A stretch of 5,974 bases of DNA. It comes from Gemmatimonadota bacterium. GTDB lineage: Bacteria > Gemmatimonadota > Gemmatimonadetes > Longimicrobiales > Gaopeijiaceae. The notes below the pieces were generated by a model that made no database searches, had not been told where the DNA came from, and was given only the letters and a program-made list of their open reading frames with translations. Both the position numbers and the translations under genes were made by a program. Below are positions 1 through 4,454 of the stretch, piece after piece; position 1 is the stretch's first letter, and each line of letters opens with the position of its first letter. The DNA lies in NCBI GenBank assembly GCA_016209995.1, contig JACQVC010000519.1, positions 1-5,974 of the forward strand, given 5' to 3'.

Positions 1-74
1 ATACGCCCGGTACTGAGGTAACACCACGGTCAGACGTAATCGGTGAAGATCTCGAAACTGATGGGTCCGGTCAC
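1..74 (-). CDS. DsbA/FrnE-like thiol oxidoreductase, 5' part, candidate selenoprotein with in-frame TGA (UPWC active site)
   Basis: Read on the minus strand, a GTG start at 74-72 follows an AAGGAG site (88-83) with 8-base spacing. The first 14 codons give MTGPISFEIFTDYV, then TGA at 32-30, then PWCYLSTGR up to the window edge. N-termini of DsbA-family (FrnE-like) thioredoxin-fold proteins have a short beta strand of the type 'FEIFxDYV' running directly into CPWC, so the TGA sits precisely on the first, nucleophilic cysteine, and residues 16-18 complete the motif. The simplest reading is a selenocysteine codon, giving U15-P-W-C18. Such proteins catalyse thiol-disulfide exchange; the FrnE-like branch is usually cytoplasmic, and no signal peptide is seen here. 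Only about 24 codons are visible, so the rest of the fold and the SECIS element cannot be checked. Alternatives are a nonsense mutation (pseudogene) or a sequencing error. The family call is fairly secure; the selenocysteine call is an inference. Confidence 0.62.
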
Positions 75-80
75 GATCGG

Positions 81-88
81 CTCTCCTT
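81..88 (-). promoter_or_regulatory. Ribosome binding site for the DsbA-like gene
   Basis: The minus strand reads AAGGAGAG across 88-81, with the AAGGAG core 8 bases before the GTG at 74-72. This near-ideal spacing decides the start codon. It also argues that the short frame ending at the TGA is really translated and is the beginning of a gene, not a chance match. Confidence 0.65.
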
Positions 89-116
89 GATCTCGGTGGT
101 TTCGGCCGCCGCGAGC

Positions 117-154
117 GACCGAGCCGGGTCCGGGGCAGAGCCCCGGGCTCGGTC
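117..154. other. Strong bulged inverted repeat (hairpin) in the divergent intergenic region
   Basis: Arms GACCGAGCC (117-125) plus CGGGGC (131-136) pair perfectly with GCCCCG (140-145) plus GGCTCGGTC (146-154). This makes a 15-pair stem with a 5-base bulge (GGGTC, 126-130) and a 3-base AGA loop. No T-run follows on either strand, so it is not a classic intrinsic terminator. If the minus-strand promoter proposed at 160-189 is used, the hairpin lies at the very start of the leader of the DsbA-like gene. It could stabilise the mRNA, act as a protein site, or be a dispersed intergenic repeat. Confidence 0.6.
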
Positions 155-159
155 AAGGA

Positions 160-189
160 ATTATACGATGTGGCCGAACCGCTTGTCTG
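160..189 (-). promoter_or_regulatory. Candidate sigma70-type promoter for the DsbA-like gene
   Basis: The minus strand carries a perfect TATAAT at 165-160. CAGACA at 189-184 matches the last four bases of TTGACA with an 18-base spacer. Transcription would start near 153, inside the outer end of the hairpin at 117-154, giving a leader of about 80 bases before the GTG. The TATAAT stands out in this GC-rich DNA; the -35 box is only moderate. Confidence 0.4.
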
Positions 190-219
190 ATTGCCGGCAA
201 GGCGCGTAGAGTGACGCCG

Positions 220-248
220 GTGCCATCGTCGCCACCGGGTCGTATACT
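220..248 (+). promoter_or_regulatory. Candidate sigma70-type promoter for the sugar dehydrogenase
   Basis: GTGCCA at 220-225 and TATACT at 243-248 are separated by 17 bases and match the consensus boxes at 4 of 6 and 5 of 6 positions. A start near 255 would leave only a few bases before the ribosome binding site at 261-267. Use of this promoter would rule out the in-frame TTG at 248 as a start, because that codon overlaps the -10 box. Confidence 0.4.
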
Positions 249-260
249 TGGATACCGTGC

Positions 261-267
261 AAGGAGG
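261..267 (+). promoter_or_regulatory. Ribosome binding site for the sugar dehydrogenase
   Basis: AAGGAGG lies 10 bases upstream of the ATG at 278. It fixes the start there; the in-frame TTG at 248 is upstream of this site and has no comparable site of its own. Confidence 0.75.
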
Positions 268-277
268 GAAGAACGTC

Positions 278-1510
278 ATGAGGATTTCGCGCCCGAGGAC
301 GCCTCGGCTGGTCTGGCTCGCCGCGCCGCTGGCGCTCGCGCTGTCGGCCATGACGGGCTCCGCCCAGCAGACGGTCCCGTTCCGCGGTAACACTCCGGTT
401 GCGCCGCAGGGCATTCCCGCGGTGCCGCTCCCCGACGGGCCGGTCGTGTACGACACGGCCGAGGGCCAGCAGGTCCGCGTCGTCGTCCTCGCCCGTGGAT
501 TGGCGCACCCCTGGAGCATCGCGTTCCTCCCAGGTGGCGGCATGCTCGTCACCGAGCGGACCGGGCAGCTTCGGATCATTCGCGATGGCGTCCTCGATCC
601 ACGGCCGATCGCCGGTGTGCCGACCGTGCGGGCGCAGGGGCTGTCGGGGCTGATGGATATTGCGCTCCATCCGCGATTCGCGGAGAACCGGTTCGTATAT
701 CTCACCTACACGAAGCCGGTCAACGAGAAGCAGGCGACGGTGGCGCTCGCACGGGGCCGCTGGACCGGCAGCGCGCTCGCCGACCTGAAGGATCTCTTCG
801 TGGCGGGACCGGGCACGGGCGGCGGCTCGCGCCTCGCCTTCGGCCAGGACGGTACGCTCTTCATGACCACCGGCGGCGGGGGTGGTGACGGCGCGCAGAA
901 TCCGGCCACGCACGGCGGCAAGGTGCTGAGGCTCGGCGACGATGGCGGCGTGCCGGACGACAATCCGTTCGTCGGCCGGCCCAACCATGCGCCCGAGGTC
1001 TACTCGCTCGGGCACCGCAATTCGCTGGGCCTGGCGGTCCATCCGGCCACGGGCGACGTGTGGCAGAACGAGAACGGTCCCAACGGCGGCGACGAGATCA
1101 ACATCATCCGCCCGGGCGCCAACTACGGCTGGCCGATCGTGAGCTACGGGCGGACGTACCCCGGGCCGTGGCAGTCGGAGCAGTTCTGGCGGCTCGGGTT
1201 CGAGCAGCCGGTGGTGTTCTGGGTGCCGTCAATCGCTATCTCGGGGATGGCGTTCTACACCGGCGACCGGCTTCCCAAGTGGAAGGGCGACGTCTTCGTC
1301 GGCGGCCTCCGCACGGGCGAGATTCCGGGCACGGGCCACCTCGAGCGCATCCTGTTCAACGAGAGGATGGAGGAGCTGCGCCGCGAATCGCTGCTCGTCG
1401 ATCTGCGGCAGCGGATCCGCGACGTGCGGCAGGGTCCCGACGAGTTGCTGTACGTCCTGACCGACCACCCGAGCGACGGGGCGGTGCTGCGGATCGAGCC
1501 GGCCTCGTAG
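278..1510 (+). CDS. Secreted PQQ-dependent soluble aldose sugar dehydrogenase (YliI/sGDH family)
   Basis: A 410-residue six-bladed beta-propeller quinoprotein that oxidises aldose sugars to lactones outside the cytoplasm using PQQ. Residues 1-29 form a signal peptide: basic start, hydrophobic stretch at about 11-25, and a likely cut after GSA. The mature part carries the family hallmarks in order: HPWSIAFLPGG (78-88), VTERTGQLRII (91-101), GLMDIALHPRF (124-134, with H131 at the catalytic-base position), YSLGHRNSLGLA (242-253, PQQ-contacting Arg region), GPNGGDEINII (267-277), NYGWP (282-286), ISGMAFYTGD (321-330) and the C-terminal RIRDVRQGPDELLYVLTD (379-396). Length is normal for the family. 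The start is the ATG at 278, set by AAGGAGG. It stands alone, 100 bases before the aldehyde dehydrogenase, so co-transcription is possible but unproven. The family is very clear; the exact sugar, and whether electrons go to a soluble acceptor, cannot be told from the sequence. Confidence 0.93.
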   Translation: MRISRPRTPRLVWLAAPLALALSAMTGSAQQTVPFRGNTPVAPQGIPAVPLPDGPVVYDTAEGQQVRVVVLARGLAHPWSIAFLPGGGMLVTERTGQLRIIRDGVLDPRPIAGVPTVRAQGLSGLMDIALHPRFAENRFVYLTYTKPVNEKQATVALARGRWTGSALADLKDLFVAGPGTGGGSRLAFGQDGTLFMTTGGGGGDGAQNPATHGGKVLRLGDDGGVPDDNPFVGRPNHAPEVYSLGHRNSLGLAVHPATGDVWQNENGPNGGDEINIIRPGANYGWPIVSYGRTYPGPWQSEQFWRLGFEQPVVFWVPSIAISGMAFYTGDRLPKWKGDVFVGGLRTGEIPGTGHLERILFNERMEELRRESLLVDLRQRIRDVRQGPDELLYVLTDHPSDGAVLRIEPAS

Positions 1511-1515
1511 GCCGG
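1499..1515 (+). other. Perfect hairpin spanning the sugar dehydrogenase stop codon
   Basis: CCGGCCT (1499-1505) pairs with AGGCCGG (1509-1515) around a 3-base CGT loop, so the TAG stop (1508-1510) lies between the loop and the right arm. The downstream sequence TCTCCCCG has too few T residues for a standard intrinsic terminator. It may block 3' decay or weakly terminate transcription. Confidence 0.45.
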
Positions 1516-1568
1516 TCTCCCCGATCGGAAGGCGCTCGTCGCGTCTGAATTCCATCCTGCATCCTTTC

Positions 1569-1591
1569 GCCGGGCTTTGCTATCAGCCGGC
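1569..1591 (+). other. Hairpin in the leader of the aldehyde dehydrogenase gene
   Basis: GCCGGGCT (1569-1576) pairs with AGCCGGC (1585-1591) with one bulged G and an 8-base loop, TTGCTATC. It ends 19 bases before the ATG at 1611, just ahead of GAGG (1595-1598), so it could affect ribosome access. No T-tract follows and no clear promoter was found in the 1511-1610 gap. Confidence 0.35.
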
Positions 1592-1610
1592 AGCGAGGCT
1601 GGGAGCCGAT

Positions 1611-3059
1611 ATGGTGGAAACCTTTGAGAACTTCGTGAACGGCCGGTGGGTGCCCTCGCGCGGCGCCGCCATGCTCGAGGACGAGAACCCGGCGCGCCGG
1701 GGCAGTCGGCTGGGCCTGTTCCAGTCCTCGACGCCCGAGGACGTACAGGATGCGATTGGTGCGGCCGACGAGGCTTTTCGGGCCTGGCGCCGCACGACGG
1801 TCGCCGAGCGCCAGCGGCACGTGGCGGAATTCCTGCGGCAGCTCGAGGCCTCGCGGGACGAGCTGGCGCGCATCGTCACGCTCGAGAACGGTAAGACGCT
1901 GCGCGAATCGCGCGCCGAGGTGGAGTCGGCCCTCGTCGAAGGCCGCTATCACCTGCATCAGGTGTCGGCGTTCTACGGGCATACCGGGCCCGGCGCGTGG
2001 CGCGACATCACGACGTGGGTGCAGTACCAGCCGCTCGGAGTCGTCGGCGTCATCAGCCCGTGGAATTTTCCGATGAACGTCATGTGCCGGAAGACGCTGC
2101 CGGCGCTCCTCACGGGGAATACGGTGGTGTTCAAGCCGGCGTCGTTCACGCCCTGGTCCGGCGTGTTCATGGCCGGTCTCGTCGAACGCGCCGGCCTGCC
2201 GGCCGGGGTCTTCAACTGCGTTACCGGCTCCGGGTCCTTGGTTGGCGCACCGCTCGTGCAGGATCCGCGCGTCCGCGCCGTGTCCTTCACCGGCTCGACC
2301 GAGGTGGGTCGCACGATTCAGGCGCAGGTGGCCGCCACGCTCACGCGCACCCAGCTCGAGCTGGGCGGCAAGAACGCTCTCATCGTGATGAACGATGCGG
2401 ACCTGGGGGAGGCGGTGGAGGCGGCCGTGACGGCGGGGTTCTCCAACGCCGGTCAGTGGTGTACGTCGACGAGCCGGATTCTGCTGCAGCGCGGGATTGC
2501 CGCATCGTTCCTGGAGGCCCTGACGGCACGCTGCCGGCGGATGGTGGTGGGCGACGGCCTCGACGCGGCGACCGACATGGGGCCGGTGGCTGGGCCCGGG
2601 CAGTATCAAGACGTCTGCGCCGCCATCCGGCAGGCGCAGGCCGACGGCGCGCGGCTCGCGGCGGGCGGTGAGGCGCCAGATGCCGGCGCGCCTCCCGGAT
2701 ATTTCATCCGTCCCACGGTGTTGACCGACGTCAGCCCTGGCATGGCCGTGTTTCGCGAAGAGATCTTCGGGCCGGTTCTGGCCGTCTCGGAGTTCGGCAC
2801 GCTCGAGGAGGCGCTCGATCTTGCGAACAACTCTGCCTACGGCCTGTCCTCGTCCATCTTCACCAACACCCTCAGCGCGGCCCGCGCGTATATCGACGGC
2901 ATCGAAGCCGGCCTGGCGCACGTGAACGTGCACACCGGCTACAAAGAGCCATCGATGCCCTTCGGCGGCATCAAACAGTCGGGTGCCGGCCTGCCCGAAA
3001 ACAGCCAGACCGGCCTGGAGTTCTTCGTCGATCGCAAGGCCGTGTACGTGCGCGCCTGA
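1611..3059 (+). CDS. NAD(P)-dependent aldehyde dehydrogenase (ALDH superfamily)
   Basis: A 482-residue cytoplasmic enzyme oxidising an aldehyde to its carboxylic acid with NAD(P)+. The full catalytic set is visible: N152 in SPWNFP (oxyanion hole), K175 in FKPA (cofactor binding), FTGSTEVG (226-233, Rossmann GxTxxG), the general base E250 in LELGGK, the nucleophile C284 in GQWC, and E384 in EEIFGP (cofactor ribose). The C-terminal PFGGIKQSG (450-458) is also typical. Length matches the superfamily norm and there is no signal peptide. The ATG at 1611 follows GGGAG/GAGG stretches within 5-12 bases and begins at the conserved N-terminal 'FVNGRWV' region, so the start is credible. The layout around Cys284 and the end resembles semialdehyde-oxidising members (alpha-ketoglutarate or succinate semialdehyde type), but substrate cannot be assigned. 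It could consume aldehydes made by the PQQ alcohol dehydrogenase downstream, although the CDGSH gene on the other strand lies between them. Confidence 0.94.
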   Translation: MVETFENFVNGRWVPSRGAAMLEDENPARRGSRLGLFQSSTPEDVQDAIGAADEAFRAWRRTTVAERQRHVAEFLRQLEASRDELARIVTLENGKTLRESRAEVESALVEGRYHLHQVSAFYGHTGPGAWRDITTWVQYQPLGVVGVISPWNFPMNVMCRKTLPALLTGNTVVFKPASFTPWSGVFMAGLVERAGLPAGVFNCVTGSGSLVGAPLVQDPRVRAVSFTGSTEVGRTIQAQVAATLTRTQLELGGKNALIVMNDADLGEAVEAAVTAGFSNAGQWCTSTSRILLQRGIAASFLEALTARCRRMVVGDGLDAATDMGPVAGPGQYQDVCAAIRQAQADGARLAAGGEAPDAGAPPGYFIRPTVLTDVSPGMAVFREEIFGPVLAVSEFGTLEEALDLANNSAYGLSSSIFTNTLSAARAYIDGIEAGLAHVNVHTGYKEPSMPFGGIKQSGAGLPENSQTGLEFFVDRKAVYVRA

Positions 3060-3101
3060 TCGCTCCGCGCGGGTGGGTCACGGCTCCTCCAGTCTTCTTC
3101 T

Positions 3102-3308
3102 TCATGCCGGCGGCGGGGCGTGCTCGTCGAAGTGGTGGGACCAGTGGGTGCCATCGCAGAACGGCTTGTTCTTCGATCCACCGCAGCGGCAGAGGGCCAC
3201 CGTGCCCTGCGAGGCGTACTCGCGGCCGTCCAGGCCCGTGAGTTGTCGACAGTTCGTGACGAGATACGGTCCGTTTTCGCGCGGCTTGATGGTTGGCTTG
3301 TCGCTCAT
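3102..3308 (-). CDS. Small CDGSH-type iron-sulfur domain protein
   Basis: A 68-residue protein with one CDGSH motif: C40-R-C42, then GGSKNKPF, then C51-D-G-T-H55. This fits C-x-C-x2-(S/T)-x3-P-x-C-D-G-x-H exactly, the three-Cys one-His ligand set for a labile, redox-active [2Fe-2S] cluster (mitoNEET-type). The N-terminal half, with NGPYLVTNC and GREYASQGTVALCRCG, is typical of stand-alone bacterial members. There is no signal peptide or membrane anchor, so it should be cytoplasmic. The ATG at 3308-3306 is chosen because GAGGAGGG (3319-3312) lies just upstream; a longer in-frame extension to 3452 is arginine- and serine-rich and unlike the family. The gene is convergent with the aldehyde dehydrogenase (42-base gap) and divergent from the cytochrome c. 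Its physiological role in bacteria is poorly defined: electron transfer or Fe-S handling is likely. Confidence 0.9.
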   Translation of the reverse strand: MSDKPTIKPRENGPYLVTNCRQLTGLDGREYASQGTVALCRCGGSKNKPFCDGTHWSHHFDEHAPPPA

Positions 3309-3311
3309 CGA

Positions 3312-3319
3312 CCCTCCTC
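3312..3319 (-). promoter_or_regulatory. Ribosome binding site for the CDGSH protein
   Basis: The minus strand reads GAGGAGGG from 3319 to 3312, ending 3 bases before the ATG at 3308. It is a strong anti-Shine-Dalgarno match at slightly short spacing, and it excludes the longer upstream start. Confidence 0.7.
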
Positions 3320-3373
3320 GGACCCAGCCATTGTAAACGCTCCGTCGGAAGCCGCGCGACCCGGCAGGCGTCC

Positions 3374-3415
3374 GGTGCGGCCCAGGTCGAGCATCGGTGC
3401 CAGCCGAGCCGCACC
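3374..3415. repeat. Perfect 8-base inverted repeat, possible operator or leader stem
   Basis: GGTGCGGC at 3374-3381 is the exact reverse complement of GCCGCACC at 3408-3415, with 26 bases between. It sits midway in the divergent region, where a regulator site affecting either gene could lie. A chance match in GC-rich DNA is possible. Confidence 0.3.
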
Positions 3416-3596
3416 ACATTCTGCTCTCGGATGCTGACCTCAGGGCCGCCACGCGGCGACCACTTGGGGGGAGGTAACGGGAGCGGAGTTGGTGTATAAA
3501 CGGCGGTGGCCATCAGCGGAAACGGCAAGTCTGGCCGTCCCGGTGGGCGCGGCCTGCGACCTGCTTGTTGAGGATGGCGGGACGGGACGTCAGGAC

Positions 3597-3607
3597 GAGG
3601 AGGGGAG
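3597..3607 (+). promoter_or_regulatory. Ribosome binding site for the diheme cytochrome c
   Basis: GAGGAGGGGAG at 3597-3607 offers overlapping purine-rich matches ending 7 bases before the GTG at 3615. It favours that GTG over the GTG at 3621 or the ATG at 3624, and over the distant TTG at 3489. Confidence 0.65.
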
Positions 3608-3614
3608 TATCGGC

Positions 3615-4385
3615 GTGCACGTGATGGGCCGCGCGCTCGCGTTCGGCGTGATGGTGCTGACGGCGGTGGGAGCGGCCGGCGCACAGCAGCGCGCCCGCCC
3701 GGCTCCGCCCGCCGGGGCGGCCTCCTATCGCGAGCGGTGCGCCGAGTGTCACGGCGCCGATGCCAGGGGTGTCGCGGGGCACGACCTGACCGCACTCTGG
3801 GGCGCCGGAGCCAGCGACGATCAGGTGTTTCGCACCATTCGCGAGGGGGTGCCCGGGACGATCATGCCGCCGAGCACGGCGCCCGACGAGGATCTGCGGG
3901 CGATCGTGTCCTACCTGCGGAGCCTCGGCGATTCCGTCTCGCTCGCCTCGGCCGGGGACGACACGAGCCGTGGGGAGCAGATCTTCCGGGCGAGCTGCAG
4001 CGGCTGTCACCGGGTGAACCGCCGGGGCGGTCGCCTGGGACCGGATCTGTCTCGGATCGCGGAGCGCGAGGCCCCCGAGGCCCTTACGGCGGCGATTCGC
4101 ACGCCGAACGCCTCCATCCCGAACGGCTACCGGGCGGTGACGCTCGTCACGCGTGACGGACGCCGGATCCGCGGGGCGCGCAAGAGCGAGGACGCCTTCT
4201 CGATCCAGATCATGGATACGCGCGAGCAGCTGCAGGGGTACCTGAAATCCACGCTGCTCGAGGTGATCCGCGAGGAGGCCTCGCTGATGCCTCCGTACCC
4301 GCCGGAACGCCTGAGCGAAGTCGAGTTGAACGAGCTCCTGCGGTTTCTGAGCACTCTGCGTGCGTCGGGTCCGGCCAGTCGTTGA
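3615..4385 (+). CDS. Exported diheme cytochrome c (class I domain plus Planctomycete/Verrucomicrobium-type heme-binding domain)
   Basis: A 256-residue periplasmic electron carrier. Residues 1-23 are a signal peptide (hydrophobic core at about 6-21, likely cut after AGA before QQ). Domain 1 (about 36-105) is a class I cytochrome c with C42-A-E-C45-H46 and a likely Met ligand M84 in GTIMPPS, ending in the typical IVSYLRSL helix. Domain 2 (about 118-249) has C128-S-G-C131-H132, then GRLGPDLS, a small domain with GYRAVTLVTRDGRRIRG (171-187), and M225 in ASLMPPYPPERLS as probable axial ligand. This is the pattern of the putative heme-binding domain common in Planctomycetes, Verrucomicrobia and Acidobacteria. 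The GTG at 3615 is preferred; 3621 or 3624 would change the protein by only two or three residues. The PQQ dehydrogenase gene starts 69 bases downstream on the same strand, so this is its likely electron acceptor. Confidence 0.9.
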   Translation: MHVMGRALAFGVMVLTAVGAAGAQQRARPAPPAGAASYRERCAECHGADARGVAGHDLTALWGAGASDDQVFRTIREGVPGTIMPPSTAPDEDLRAIVSYLRSLGDSVSLASAGDDTSRGEQIFRASCSGCHRVNRRGGRLGPDLSRIAEREAPEALTAAIRTPNASIPNGYRAVTLVTRDGRRIRGARKSEDAFSIQIMDTREQLQGYLKSTLLEVIREEASLMPPYPPERLSEVELNELLRFLSTLRASGPASR

Positions 4386-4416
4386 GCTCAGAGCTGACGG
4401 CGGAGCGTTGCGGCAG

Positions 4417-4436
4417 CGTCCGCCATCAGGCGGACG
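4417..4436 (+). other. Perfect intercistronic hairpin between cytochrome c and PQQ dehydrogenase genes
   Basis: CGTCCGCC (4417-4424) and GGCGGACG (4429-4436) form an uninterrupted 8-pair GC-rich stem with a 4-base ATCA loop. No T-run follows, so full termination is unlikely. The right arm ends 2 bases before the purine-rich ribosome binding stretch at 4439-4448. It may protect the upstream message or tune translation of the downstream gene. Confidence 0.55.
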
Positions 4437-4438
4437 TG

Positions 4439-4448
4439 AAGGTGAGGG
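4439..4448 (+). promoter_or_regulatory. Ribosome binding site for the PQQ dehydrogenase
   Basis: AAGGTGAGGG, with its GAGGG part ending 6 bases before the ATG at 4455, supports that start codon, which begins a good signal peptide. Confidence 0.65.
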
Positions 4449-4454
4449 ACGCGT

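Larger units (their letters stand above)
3309..3614. promoter_or_regulatory. Divergent intergenic region between the CDGSH and cytochrome c genes
   Basis: This stretch of about 300 bases holds no convincing gene. On the minus strand TACAAT at 3335-3330 is a possible -10 box for the CDGSH gene, without a good -35. On the plus strand TATAAA at 3495-3500 is a possible -10 box for the cytochrome c gene, also without a good -35 at standard distance. Two inverted repeats are present: GGTGCGGC/GCCGCACC (3374-3381 and 3408-3415, 26-base loop) and GCCGC/GCGGC (3445-3449 and 3453-3457). The plus-strand frame is open upstream of the cytochrome from 3489, but that extension would bury the signal peptide. 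No known riboswitch was recognised. Confidence 0.45.

Noticed and set aside
32..74. A free-standing 14-codon leader peptide ending at the TGA
   Set aside because: The sequence after the TGA continues the same frame with PWC and family-like residues, which a stand-alone leader peptide would not predict. It is kept only as a minor alternative.
1..74. Simple nonsense-mutation pseudogene for the DsbA-like gene
   Set aside because: Not excluded, but less likely: promoter, ribosome site and codons on both sides are intact, and the stop falls exactly on the redox cysteine, the position where Sec is expected.
248..277. Upstream TTG start for the sugar dehydrogenase
   Set aside because: It overlaps a likely -10 box and would place a charged extension before the signal peptide; the ATG at 278 has AAGGAGG at proper spacing.
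161..1042. 293-codon open frame on the minus strand
   Set aside because: Antisense to the sugar dehydrogenase and through its promoter region; its translation is Arg-rich with no family features.
1356..2933. 525-codon open frame on the minus strand
   Set aside because: Antisense to the aldehyde dehydrogenase, low complexity, no domain and no convincing ribosome binding site.
3489..3614. Upstream TTG start for the cytochrome c
   Set aside because: The extra 42 residues lack conserved features and would bury the signal peptide. GAGGAGGGGAG points to the GTG at 3615.
2971..3795. 274-codon minus-strand frame covering the CDGSH region
   Set aside because: It runs in a different frame across the CDGSH gene and both neighbours. 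The CDGSH frame has an exact cluster-binding motif and a strong ribosome site; this one has neither.
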